A stretch of 64,000 nucleotides of DNA from Paraburkholderia sp. Ac-20340. GTDB lineage: Bacteria; Pseudomonadota; Gammaproteobacteria; Burkholderiales; Burkholderiaceae. Position 1 is the stretch's first letter; each line of letters starts with the position of its first letter. The stretch spans positions 372,001 through 436,000 of the forward strand of contig NZ_JAAGPR010000002.1 of the NCBI RefSeq assembly GCF_017104965.1, written 5' to 3'. Below the pieces are notes generated by a model that saw only the letters and a list, made by a program, of their open reading frames with translations, ran no database searches and had not been told where the DNA came from. A program made the position numbers and the translations under genes. This document shows, one piece after another, positions 9,473-17,989 of this stretch.

Positions 9473-12400
9473 ATGTCCGAGCGTAACGATCCCGCCGGCT
9501 CGCCTCAAACCGGACAAGTCAGCCGGGAAAGCGCAGACGCGGGCCCGCAACATCATCACCCGGTCTTGCGCCACACGCTACGCGTGCTGGCGTGCATCGC
9601 GCTCGTCTTTTACTTTATCGTCGCCACGCTGCTGCTTGGCCTGCGCTACATCGTGCTGCCGCACGTGGACGATTTCCGTCCGCGCATCGAAAAGCTCGTC
9701 TCCGACAAGATTCACGCCGACTTCCGCATCGGCAAGCTTTCGCCGCACTGGTCGGGCTTCCAGCCGGGCATCGACGTCGCCAATCTGACGATCCGCGACC
9801 GTCACGGCAAGCTCGCGCTCAATGTTCCGCACGCCACCGCCTCGGTCGCCTGGCGCTCGCTCGTGACGTTCGAGCCGCTGCTCTCCAGCGTGATCGTCGA
9901 GAACCCGGACGTGGCAATCGCCCGCGAAGACGACGGCACGCTCACCGTCGCCGGCGTGCCCGTGCCGACCGCCCACACCGGCAACGCCACCTTCACGACC
10001 TGGCTGATGCGCCAGCAGGCCATCGTGCTGCGCGGCGGCACGCTGCGCTGGCGCGACGCCACGCGCGACGCGCCCGAACTCAAGCTCAGCAACATCCGTC
10101 TGGCGATTCTTAACGACGGTTACGACCATCACCTCGCCCTGCAGGCGCCCGCCGAGGGCACGGTGCTGCACGGCCCGCTCGACTTCCGCGCCCAGTTCAA
10201 GCACGCGCGCTTCGCCCAGGCCGGCAAGCCGAACGCCTGGAGCGGCAGCGCCTATGTCTCGGCCGGCCCCGTCGATCTGCCCACGCTCGCGCGCTATATC
10301 AACCTGCCGATCACCACGTATGCAGGCCGCATCGACAACGCAATCTGGGCGAATTTCGAAGCCGGCCGCATCGTTTCCGCCGATGGCGTGCTCAACGGCA
10401 ACGATGTCGCGCTGCGCGTGAAGCCCACCCAGCCGCGTCTCGATCTACCGATCGCGAAATTCAACTGGCGCATGGGTCTCGCGCCCGGCGACTACACGCT
10501 GCAACTGCGCGACTTCCGCGCCGAACTCGGCCAGCCGCCGCTCGACGACGGCACGCCGCTCACGCGCTCGCTCGCCTTCACCACGCTCGACGCGCGTTTT
10601 CGCCAGCAGACGTTGCAGAACGGCCAGCTGATTTCGGTGAAGGGCGACCGCATCGATCTGGGCATCCTCGCCGAATTCATGCGCGGCCTGCCGCTGCCGA
10701 GCCGCGTGCAGACCGCGCTCGTGCGCTTCAATCCGCGCGGGCTGGTCGCCAACTACGATCTGGCGATGGAGCGCAGCAAACCCGATTCGGGCGAAGCCGC
10801 CGCCGAGCAGCGCAGCACCAGCGCCGAGCCGTTGCTCCACTACCGTTTCAAGGGCGATCTGCAGGGCTTCAGCGTCGCGGCCCAGGAACCGGGGCCGGGC
10901 CTCACGCCGCGCAACCATCCGCGCGCGGGCCTGCCGGGCGTCGAAAACCTCTGGGGGCGCATCGACGCCGACGAATCGCACGGCACGATCGACTTCGATA
11001 CCGCCGACGCCGCCATCACGCTGCCGGGCGTATTCGACGATCCGCGTCTGCACTTCGACCGCCTGTGGGGCGCGGCGAAGTGGACGGTGGCCGCGCAGCG
11101 CCAGCCTGGCGACAAGATCAAGGGCTTCGACGTCAACGTGACCGAACTCGGCGTGCAGAACGCCGACGCGCGCGCCAAGATGACCGCGCACTACCGCAAC
11201 CCTGGCCACGGGCGCGGCGCGCTCGATCTCGTCGCGCATTTCGATCAGGCGCAGGTGAAGGCGATTCCGCGCTATCTGCCCACCAGCATCAGCGAAAAGA
11301 CCCGCACGTATCTGGGCCACGGTTTGCAGGCCGGTCTTTCGAAGGGCGCGACGATCGAGATTCACGGCGATCTCGCCCAGTTCCCCTACTCGCGCGACCC
11401 GAGCGCGGGCCAGTTCCGCATCGTCGCGCCGTTCGCGAACGGGCGCTTCGACCCGTCGCCGTTCCCGCCGAAGAAGATGCGCAACGGCGCGCCCAATGTC
11501 TGGCCGGCGTTCGACGGCATCGACGGCGTGTTCAAGCTGTCCGAAAACAAGCTGCGTTTCGATGTGGCGCACGGTCATTACCGCCGCTTCGTGCTGCATG
11601 ACGTAAGCGGTCGTATCGACGAACTCGGCGTGAAGGGTTCCGATCTGGTGATCGAAGGCGCGGGTCGCGGGCCGCTCGCCGATCTGCTCGATTACGCCGA
11701 TAACAGCGCGCTCGGCGCGATGTCGAAGCACGCGGCCGCGAAGGTCGAGGCGCAAGGGCCGGCCACGCTCGCGCTCAAGCTCACGATCCCGCGCAAGCCG
11801 ATGCCGAAGGTGGCCGTGGCGGGCGCGGTCGGTTTCGAGAACAACACGCTTTCGGCGCACAACGTACCGCCGCTGTCGAACCTGAACGGCCGCGTGCGCT
11901 TCACCAACCGCAGCGCCCAGGTCGAGCGGCTCACGGGCCGTTTCCTCGGCGGCGATCTGCGCGCCAACGGCGGCATGCGCGAGGACGGACACTATGACGT
12001 CAACGTCGCGGGCAATGTGGCCGTCGATGCGGCGCGCGGGCTCAATTTGCATGGCACGGCGGCAGCGGTGCTCGGCCGCTTCTCGGGCGCGGCGCCCTAC
12101 TCGCTTTCGGTGACGGGCACGCGCGGCCATCTGCCCGACGTGAAGGCCAGTTCCGACCTGACCGATCTGGCCATCGACCTGCCCGCGCCTTTCGGCAAGA
12201 CGGCGGGCACGCAGATGCCGCTGCGCTTCGCCTTGCAGCCCGGTCCCGGCGACGATCCCAACGCGCAGGCCGCCCCGCTTTCGGCCAGCGACGCCGCCGC
12301 GTTCCAGCACGCCGAGCTCACGCTCGGGCCGCTGGCGGCGCGTTACGTGCTGCGGCGCAATCCCGGTCATGTGCCGCAAGTCGTGCGCGGCGCGATCGGC

Positions 12401-13858
12401 ATGAACAAGCCCGCCGATCTGCCGTCGGACGGCGTGACCGCAGCCGTCGACCTGCCCTCGTTCGATGCCGATGCGTGGCGTCGTGTGGTGCAGGAACTGC
12501 GTGGGACGGCGGCGGCCAATCCTGCCGTTGCTGCAGTCGCTGCGGGTGCGACGCCGGCCAGCGCTGCGGCGTCCGCGCAGACAGGCCCGACCGCGAGCGC
12601 TCCTCAAGCTGCCTCGCAAACGATAACGTCCACCGCGACATCGACCGCCACGCCGCCTGCGTCATCGCTCGCGCCGGGCGGCGCATTCGCGTCTTATGTG
12701 CCCTCGCGTTTCGCGGTCCACGTCGGCACGCTCACGCTGCTCAAGCGCCACTGGGAAAACGTGATCGTCGGCGCGTCGCGCGACGCCAACCAGTGGCAGG
12801 CCAACGTCGCCTCCAATCAGGTCTCCGGCCACGTCTCGTGGAAACCGGGCGCGGTGCCGGGATCGCCCGGCACGCTCGAAGCGCGCCTCGCGCGCCTCGT
12901 CGTGCCCGCCGCAACCGAAAACGATCTGCTCGGCCAGGCGGTCTCGCAGCCCGCGCAGAACATGCCGTCGATCGACCTCGTCGTGAACCAGCTGATCGTG
13001 CGCGGACGCGACTTCGGCCGTCTGCAGATCAACGCGCACAACTTCGACGAAAACGGCGTGCCGGTCTGGCAGCTCGACACGCTCGACATCGTCAATCCGG
13101 CTGGTCATTTCACGGCGACGGAGAACTGGCGCGCCATCGGCGACGAAACCGCTCCGGCCGATACCGCAGGCGGCGCCGCGCAGACGCCGCGCCGCACCGC
13201 GCTCGACTTCCATCTCGACATCAAGGATGCAGGCGACCTGCTCGAGCGCGCGGGCGTCGCGCACGCGATCAAGGGCGGTTCGGGCACGCTCAGCGGCAAC
13301 CTCGTGTGGCGCGGCGGCCCCAGCAAACTCGACTATCCGACGCTCAACGGCAGCCTCGCGCTCGACCTGCGCCACGGCGAAATCCTGAAGATCCATCAAG
13401 GCGTGGCGACGCTGCTCGGCGTGCTGAGCCTGCAAAGTCTCGCGCGCTACGCGAGCATGGATTTCCGCGATGTGATCGGCGAAGGTCTGCCGTTCACGAG
13501 CGTCACGGGCAGCGCGCAGATTCAGAACGGCATCGGCCGCACCAGCGACTTCAAGCTCGTCACCGCACCGGGCCGCGCGCAGATGATGGGCAGCGTCGAT
13601 CTCGCGCATGAAACCCAGGACCTGCGCGTGCACGTGGTCCCGACGGTGAGCGCGGGCGCGGGCGTGATCGTCGCGGCGGTGATCAATCCGCTGCTCGGCC
13701 TGGGCGCGCTGCTCGGCGACATCGCGCTCTCGCACACGGTCGAAACCACCTTCGCGCGCAACTACGCCATCACCGGTTCCTGGGCCAAACCGCACGTTGA
13801 GCGACTGCTGGGCGATCAGGGTAAGATGGACGCGCAGGTTCCGGCGGCGGCGCATTGA
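9473..13858 (+). CDS. yhdP: YhdP-family AsmA-like envelope protein
   Basis: A very long protein (1461 aa) with one N-terminal membrane helix at about residues 24-50 and the rest predicted periplasmic. It has the repetitive beta-strand texture of AsmA-like proteins (DUF3971/AsmA_2 regions). In E. coli YhdP, together with TamB and YdbH, carries phospholipid to the outer membrane. A low-complexity Ala/Thr/Ser/Pro linker falls around residues 1020-1065. The C-terminal TSDFKLVTAPGRAQMMGSVDL region is family-typical. ATG 9473 is chosen because it puts the helix near the N-terminus; an upstream in-frame start at 9398 would add 25 unconserved residues. E. coli also has yhdP beside tldD. The 285-bp gap from glnE shows no clear feature. 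Confidence 0.9.
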   Translation: MSERNDPAGSPQTGQVSRESADAGPQHHHPVLRHTLRVLACIALVFYFIVATLLLGLRYIVLPHVDDFRPRIEKLVSDKIHADFRIGKLSPHWSGFQPGIDVANLTIRDRHGKLALNVPHATASVAWRSLVTFEPLLSSVIVENPDVAIAREDDGTLTVAGVPVPTAHTGNATFTTWLMRQQAIVLRGGTLRWRDATRDAPELKLSNIRLAILNDGYDHHLALQAPAEGTVLHGPLDFRAQFKHARFAQAGKPNAWSGSAYVSAGPVDLPTLARYINLPITTYAGRIDNAIWANFEAGRIVSADGVLNGNDVALRVKPTQPRLDLPIAKFNWRMGLAPGDYTLQLRDFRAELGQPPLDDGTPLTRSLAFTTLDARFRQQTLQNGQLISVKGDRIDLGILAEFMRGLPLPSRVQTALVRFNPRGLVANYDLAMERSKPDSGEAAAEQRSTSAEPLLHYRFKGDLQGFSVAAQEPGPGLTPRNHPRAGLPGVENLWGRIDADESHGTIDFDTADAAITLPGVFDDPRLHFDRLWGAAKWTVAAQRQPGDKIKGFDVNVTELGVQNADARAKMTAHYRNPGHGRGALDLVAHFDQAQVKAIPRYLPTSISEKTRTYLGHGLQAGLSKGATIEIHGDLAQFPYSRDPSAGQFRIVAPFANGRFDPSPFPPKKMRNGAPNVWPAFDGIDGVFKLSENKLRFDVAHGHYRRFVLHDVSGRIDELGVKGSDLVIEGAGRGPLADLLDYADNSALGAMSKHAAAKVEAQGPATLALKLTIPRKPMPKVAVAGAVGFENNTLSAHNVPPLSNLNGRVRFTNRSAQVERLTGRFLGGDLRANGGMREDGHYDVNVAGNVAVDAARGLNLHGTAAAVLGRFSGAAPYSLSVTGTRGHLPDVKASSDLTDLAIDLPAPFGKTAGTQMPLRFALQPGPGDDPNAQAAPLSASDAAAFQHAELTLGPLAARYVLRRNPGHVPQVVRGAIGMNKPADLPSDGVTAAVDLPSFDADAWRRVVQELRGTAAANPAVAAVAAGATPASAAASAQTGPTASAPQAASQTITSTATSTATPPASSLAPGGAFASYVPSRFAVHVGTLTLLKRHWENVIVGASRDANQWQANVASNQVSGHVSWKPGAVPGSPGTLEARLARLVVPAATENDLLGQAVSQPAQNMPSIDLVVNQLIVRGRDFGRLQINAHNFDENGVPVWQLDTLDIVNPAGHFTATENWRAIGDETAPADTAGGAAQTPRRTALDFHLDIKDAGDLLERAGVAHAIKGGSGTLSGNLVWRGGPSKLDYPTLNGSLALDLRHGEILKIHQGVATLLGVLSLQSLARYASMDFRDVIGEGLPFTSVTGSAQIQNGIGRTSDFKLVTAPGRAQMMGSVDLAHETQDLRVHVVPTVSAGAGVIVAAVINPLLGLGALLGDIALSHTVETTFARNYAITGSWAKPHVERLLGDQGKMDAQVPAAAH

Positions 13859-13878
13859 GTTCCACATCGTCTGCCGAT

Positions 13879-13919
13879 GATCGCTGCGAGGCACGCGCCG
13901 TGCGCGCCTCGCAGCGATC
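13879..13919. terminator. 14-bp perfect inverted repeat after yhdP
   Basis: GATCGCTGCGAGGC (13879-13892) is repeated as its reverse complement at 13906-13919 around a 13-base loop. It starts 20 bp after the yhdP stop. There is no T-tract, so it may act as an mRNA-stabilising stem or a Rho-associated 3' end rather than a canonical intrinsic terminator. Confidence 0.5.
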
Positions 13920-13985
13920 CAGCAACGCGCAATCGCACAACATGCAGCGCTCCGGGCCCGACCACTGTCCAAACAAGAGCCGTCG

Positions 13986-14837
13986 ATGAGCGAATCTTCC
14001 TCCCGCGCAACATCCAGCGCCCCGGTTACGCCGTTCCGCGTGGCCGCCTTGCAGATGGTCAGCACGCCCGAGCCCGCCCGCAATCTCGCCGAAGCCGAAC
14101 GCCTGATCGCCGCTGCCGTCGCGAAGGGCGCACAACTCGTGCTGCTGCCCGAATACTTCTGCTTCATGGGTCACAAGGACATCGACAAACTAGGCGTGCG
14201 CGAGCCCTACGGCGACGGCCCGATCCAGCGCTTTCTCGCCGATGCCGCGCAACGTCATAAGGTGTGGATCATCGGCGGCACGCTGCCTTTGAAAGCCGAG
14301 GAAGAAAACCGCGTGCTCAACACCACGCTCGTGTTCGATCCGAGCGGCACCGAGCGCGCGCGTTACGACAAGATCCATCTGTTCAGCTTCGAAAAAGGCG
14401 CCGAATCGTTCGACGAAGCGCGCACGATCCGCCCCGGCACGCAGGTGCGCACCTTCGACGCGCCGTTCGGCCGGGTGGGCCTGTCGGTCTGCTACGATCT
14501 GCGCTTTCCCGAGCTGTACCGGCGCATGGGCGACTGCGCGCTGATGGTCGTGCCATCGGCGTTCACCTACACCACGGGCCGCGCGCACTGGCGAACCTTG
14601 CTGAGCGCGCGCGCCGTCGAAAACCAGTGCTACGTGCTCGCCGCAGCGCAAGGCGGCACGCACGAAAACGGCCGCCGCACGTGGGGCCACAGCATGCTGA
14701 TCGATCCGTGGGGCGAAATCGTCGATGTGCTCGACGAGAATCCCGGCGTGGTGATCGGCGATATCGACCTCGAACGCATCGCGGCCGTGCGCGCCAGCCT
14801 GCCCGCGTGGCGGCATCGCGTGCTCGACTGCAACTGA
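13986..14837 (+). CDS. carbon-nitrogen hydrolase, Nit1/Nit2-like amidase
   Basis: A 283-aa nitrilase-superfamily enzyme. The catalytic Glu-Lys-Cys triad is visible: Glu56 in LLPEYFCF, Lys129 in RYDKIHLF and Cys169 in GLSVCYDLRFPELYR. The LRFPELYR pattern is that of the Nit1/Nit2 branch, whose members include deaminated-glutathione amidase and omega-amidase, so a metabolite-repair role is the best guess; the substrate cannot be read from sequence. It sits between yhdP and tldD, 90 bp before tldD, and is probably part of the same transcript. Confidence 0.88.
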   Translation: MSESSSRATSSAPVTPFRVAALQMVSTPEPARNLAEAERLIAAAVAKGAQLVLLPEYFCFMGHKDIDKLGVREPYGDGPIQRFLADAAQRHKVWIIGGTLPLKAEEENRVLNTTLVFDPSGTERARYDKIHLFSFEKGAESFDEARTIRPGTQVRTFDAPFGRVGLSVCYDLRFPELYRRMGDCALMVVPSAFTYTTGRAHWRTLLSARAVENQCYVLAAAQGGTHENGRRTWGHSMLIDPWGEIVDVLDENPGVVIGDIDLERIAAVRASLPAWRHRVLDCN

Positions 14838-14927
14838 CACGCTTCCCGAGCCAACCATCGACCAGGGCGTCTTGATTTCGCCGTACCGCGCCCGAATCTG
14901 CCATCTGAAACTTTCCATATTGAGCGC

Positions 14928-16394
14928 ATGAACATCATCGAACCCGGCATCCGCAATCTGGCGACCGCGAAGGAAGTGCTCCTCGCGCCCTATGGCCTCG
15001 ACGAGGCGCTGCTCACGCGCACGCTCGGCGAGATCTTCACGCACCGCGTCGACTACGCCGATCTCTACTTCCAGGCCACGCGCAGCGAGGCATGGAGCCT
15101 GGAGGAAGGCATCGTCAAGTCGGGCAGCTTCAGCATCGATCAAGGTGTGGGCGTGCGCGCGGTATCCGGCGAGCGCACCGCGTTCGCCTATTCCGACGAC
15201 CTCTCGCCCGAAGCGATCCGCCAGGCGGCCATCGCCACGCGTTCGATCGCCAAGGCTGGCGGCGGCAAGCAGAAAATCCAGGTGGCCACCTCGCTCAAGG
15301 GCGTCGCGGGCCGCGATCTGTATCTGCCTTCCGATCCGCTGACTTCGCTCGACGCCACCGAAAAGGTCAAGCTGCTCGAACGCATCGAGCAGATGGCGCG
15401 TGGCCGCGATCCGCGCGTCACCCAGGTGATGGCGGCGCTCGCGGGCGAGTACGACGTGGTGCTGGTCGCGCGCAGCGACGGCGCGCTCGCCGCCGACATC
15501 CGCCCGCTCGTGCGCGTGTCCGTCACCGTGATCGCCGAACAGAACGGCCGTCGCGAAGTGGGCAACGGCGGCGGCGGCGGTCGCTACGACTACAGCTATT
15601 TCACCGACGACGTGCTGTCGAAATACGTCGACGACGCCGTGCATGCGGCGCTCGTGAACCTCGAAGCGCGTCCGGCGCCGGCTGGCGCGATGACCGTCGT
15701 GCTCGGCCCGGGCTGGCCTGGCGTGCTGCTGCACGAAGCGATCGGCCACGGGCTGGAAGGCGACTTCAACCGCAAGGGTTCGTCGGCGTTCGCGGGTCAG
15801 ATCGGCCAGCGCGTGGCGGCCAAGGGCGTCACCGTGGTGGACGACGGCACGCTGCCGAACCGCCGCGGCTCGCTCAATATCGACGACGAAGGCAACCCGA
15901 CGCAGTGCACCACGCTGATCGAGGACGGCATTCTCAAGGGCTATATCCAGGATTCGCTCAACGCGCGCCTGATGAAGATGCCCGTGACCGGCAACGCGCG
16001 CCGCGAATCCTACGCCGCCCTGCCGATGCCGCGCATGACCAACACCTACATGCTCAACGGCGACAAGGACCCGCAGGAAATTCTCGCTTCGGTGAAGAAC
16101 GGCCTGTATGCGGTGAACTTCGGCGGCGGTCAGGTGGACATCACCAACGGCAAGTTCGTGTTCTCGGCCTCCGAGGCCTACATGATCGAAGACGGCAAGA
16201 TCACCTACCCGGTGAAGGGCGCGACGCTGATCGGCAGCGGCCCGGAATCGCTCAAGTACGTGAGCATGATCGGCAACGACATGCGCCTGGATTCGGGCGT
16301 GGGCGTGTGCGGCAAGGAGGGCCAGAGCGTGCCCGTGGGCGTGGGCCAGCCGACGCTGCGCATCGACCGCATGACGGTCGGCGGCACGGTCTGA
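14928..16394 (+). CDS. tldD: metalloprotease TldD
   Basis: A 488-aa zinc protease subunit. In E. coli TldD pairs with TldE (PmbA) to trim peptides such as microcin B17 precursor and degrade the CcdA antitoxin. The HExxxH zinc motif HEAIGH is at residues 269-274, followed by [13 protein letters not shown]. Downstream are the conserved [11 protein letters not shown] and [18 protein letters not shown] blocks. The length is usual. TldE is not in this window. Two stem-loops follow the stop codon. Confidence 0.97.
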   Translation: MNIIEPGIRNLATAKEVLLAPYGLDEALLTRTLGEIFTHRVDYADLYFQATRSEAWSLEEGIVKSGSFSIDQGVGVRAVSGERTAFAYSDDLSPEAIRQAAIATRSIAKAGGGKQKIQVATSLKGVAGRDLYLPSDPLTSLDATEKVKLLERIEQMARGRDPRVTQVMAALAGEYDVVLVARSDGALAADIRPLVRVSVTVIAEQNGRREVGNGGGGGRYDYSYFTDDVLSKYVDDAVHAALVNLEARPAPAGAMTVVLGPGWPGVLLHEAIGHGLEGDFNRKGSSAFAGQIGQRVAAKGVTVVDDGTLPNRRGSLNIDDEGNPTQCTTLIEDGILKGYIQDSLNARLMKMPVTGNARRESYAALPMPRMTNTYMLNGDKDPQEILASVKNGLYAVNFGGGQVDITNGKFVFSASEAYMIEDGKITYPVKGATLIGSGPESLKYVSMIGNDMRLDSGVGVCGKEGQSVPVGVGQPTLRIDRMTVGGTV

Positions 16395-16408
16395 CGACCC
16401 TGTTGACC

Positions 16409-16464
16409 TGAAGCCGCTACGCAGGCTTCATGCATGGCGATGCGGAAATTCCGCATCGCCATGC
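16409..16464. terminator. tandem stem-loops after tldD
   Basis: TGAAGCC (16409-16415) pairs with GGCTTCA (16424-16430). It is followed at once by a perfect 16-bp inverted repeat, 16432-16447 against 16449-16464, with a single-base centre. A weaker third copy of the ATGCGGA...CCGCA half lies at 16461-16476. There is no T-tract. These separate tldD from the aroG leader promoter. Confidence 0.5.
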
Positions 16465-16524
16465 GGATTTCCCGCACTGAAGCGAGAATTTCCGCGGAAC
16501 ATCCGCTTTTTCGCCGCGACCCGC

Positions 16525-16554
16525 TTGCCAGCCTGAAGAAGGCCGGGTTATAAA
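16525..16554 (+). promoter_or_regulatory. aroG leader promoter
   Basis: TTGCCA (16525-16530), an 18-base spacer and TATAAA (16549-16554) give five matches of six at each hexamer, the strongest sigma-70 promoter seen in the window. The start point would be near 16561, about 32 bases before the leader-peptide ATG. Confidence 0.7.
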
Positions 16555-16592
16555 GGCAATCACCCTTTTCGACGCAACGAACCGAATCCGCC

Positions 16593-16661
16593 ATGTTCGC
16601 CACGAAGTTTTATTTTTACTTCTTTTGGTATCTCAGACCGCTGGCGGATCGAGAGGGTTGA
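16593..16661 (+). CDS. aroG attenuator leader peptide, 22 aa
   Basis: The frame ATG 16593 to TGA 16661 encodes MFATKFYFYFFWYLRPLADR followed by EG. Residues 6-13 are eight consecutive aromatic residues (FYFYFFWY); in all there are five Phe, three Tyr and one Trp. This is the hallmark of a ribosome-stalling leader that senses charged aromatic tRNAs. It lies between a strong promoter and an intrinsic terminator, 165 bp upstream of a DAHP synthase gene. The Shine-Dalgarno sequence is weak, as is common for leader peptides. Confidence 0.9.
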   Translation: MFATKFYFYFFWYLRPLADREG

Positions 16662-16688
16662 TAGTACGCGCAGGACCCCGAACAAACG

Positions 16689-16720
16689 AAAACCGCCAGC
16701 CTAGCCTGGCGGTTTTTTTT
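16689..16720 (+). terminator. intrinsic terminator of the aroG attenuator
   Basis: AAAACCGCCAG (16689-16699), a six-base loop and CTGGCGGTTTT (16706-16716) form an 11-bp stem ending in eight consecutive T (16713-16720). It lies about 106 bp before the aroG ATG. Confidence 0.9.
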
Positions 16721-16826
16721 CGCCCGGCTTCTTTGGCCCCCCACTCATACGAGCCTCACTTTCATCTAGCAGATTGCCGACGTTTCGCATCGCGAAGCAC
16801 GCTACACAGGATCAGGAGAAAACAAC

Positions 16827-17900
16827 ATGCCCCCGCACAACACCGACGATGTCCGCATCCGCGAACTCAAGGAACTCACGCCGCCCGCACACCTGATCCG
16901 CGAATTCCCGTGCTCGGAAGCCGCTTCCACGCTGATCTACGAATCGCGCCGCGCGATGCACCGCATCCTGCACGGCATGGATGATCGTCTGATCGTGATC
17001 GTCGGGCCGTGCTCGATTCACGACACCAAGGCCGCGGTCGACTACGCGAAGAAGCTCGTGGAGCAACGCTCACGCTTCAAGAACGAGCTGGAAATCGTCA
17101 TGCGCGTGTACTTCGAAAAGCCGCGCACGACGGTGGGCTGGAAGGGTCTCATCAACGACCCGTTCATGGACAACAGCTTCAAGATCAACGACGGCCTGCG
17201 CACCGCGCGCGAACTGCTCGTGTCGATCAACGAACTCGGCCTGCCGGCGGGCACCGAATACCTCGACATGATCAGCCCGCAGTACATCGCCGATCTGATT
17301 TCGTGGGGCGCGATCGGCGCGCGTACGACCGAATCGCAGGTGCACCGCGAACTGGCTTCGGGTCTCTCCTGCCCGGTCGGCTTCAAGAACGGCACGGACG
17401 GCAACGTGAAGATCGCCGTCGATGCGATCAAGGCCGCGTCGCAGCCGCACCATTTCCTCTCGGTGACGAAGGGCGGCCATTCGGCCATCGTCTCGACGGC
17501 GGGCAATGAGGACTGCCACGTGATCCTGCGCGGCGGCAAGACGCCGAACTACGACGCGGAAAGCGTCAACGCGGCCTGCAACGACATCGGCAAGGCGGGT
17601 CTCGCCGCGCGTCTGATGATCGACGCGAGCCACGCGAACAGCTCGAAAAAGCATGAGAACCAGATTCCGGTCTGCGCCGATATCGGCCGCCAGATTGCCG
17701 GCGGCGACGAGCGCATCGTCGGCGTGATGGTGGAATCGCACCTCGTGGCGGGCCGCCAGGATCTGAAGGAGGGCTGCGAGCTGACCTACGGCCAGAGCAT
17801 CACCGACGCGTGCATCGGCTGGGACGAAAGCGTGGGCGTGCTCGAAGGGCTCGCCGAAGCGGTCAAGCAGCGCCGTATCGCGCGCGGCAGCGGCAACTGA
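16827..17900 (+). CDS. aroG: 3-deoxy-7-phosphoheptulonate synthase (DAHP synthase), class I
   Basis: A 357-aa enzyme condensing phosphoenolpyruvate with erythrose 4-phosphate, the first step of the shikimate pathway. Family motifs include IVGPCSIHD, the metal-binding Cys and PEP site around residues 57-63, EKPRTTVGWKGLINDP, AIGARTTESQVHRELASGLS, and VDASHANS-like IDASHANSSKKHENQ. This is the AroF/AroG/AroH type; allosteric specificity (Phe or Tyr) cannot be read directly. AGGAGAA sits eight bases before the ATG. The aromatic-rich leader upstream implies control by aromatic amino-acid supply. Confidence 0.97.
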   Translation: MPPHNTDDVRIRELKELTPPAHLIREFPCSEAASTLIYESRRAMHRILHGMDDRLIVIVGPCSIHDTKAAVDYAKKLVEQRSRFKNELEIVMRVYFEKPRTTVGWKGLINDPFMDNSFKINDGLRTARELLVSINELGLPAGTEYLDMISPQYIADLISWGAIGARTTESQVHRELASGLSCPVGFKNGTDGNVKIAVDAIKAASQPHHFLSVTKGGHSAIVSTAGNEDCHVILRGGKTPNYDAESVNAACNDIGKAGLAARLMIDASHANSSKKHENQIPVCADIGRQIAGGDERIVGVMVESHLVAGRQDLKEGCELTYGQSITDACIGWDESVGVLEGLAEAVKQRRIARGSGN

Positions 17901-17928
17901 TGGTTCGCTGACGCTCGATGATGTGGAC

Positions 17929-17967
17929 AGCCCGGCCAGTTCTGTCGATCACTGGCCGGGCTTTTTT
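17929..17967 (+). terminator. aroG terminator
   Basis: AGCCCGGCCAG (17929-17939) pairs with CTGGCCGGGCT (17952-17962) around a 12-base loop and is followed by a T run to 17967. It lies 28 bp after the aroG stop, just before the convergent hmp gene. Confidence 0.9.
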
Positions 17968-17989
17968 ACGTCGATCGCTTCGGGTTCGC

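Larger units (their letters stand above)
16586..16720 (+). promoter_or_regulatory. transcription attenuator controlling aroG
   Basis: Three helices compete. Segment 1 ATCCGCCA (16586-16593) can pair with segment 2 TGGCGGAT (16642-16649). Segment 2 GCTGGCGG (16640-16647) can instead pair with segment 3 CCGCCAGC (16693-16700), forming the antiterminator. Segment 3 CCGCCAG (16693-16699) pairs with segment 4 CTGGCGG (16706-16712) in the terminator. A ribosome stalled on the aromatic codons at 16608-16631 would mask segment 1 and leave segment 2 free to block the terminator. A ribosome reaching the stop codon at 16659 covers segment 2, and the terminator forms. Confidence 0.85.
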
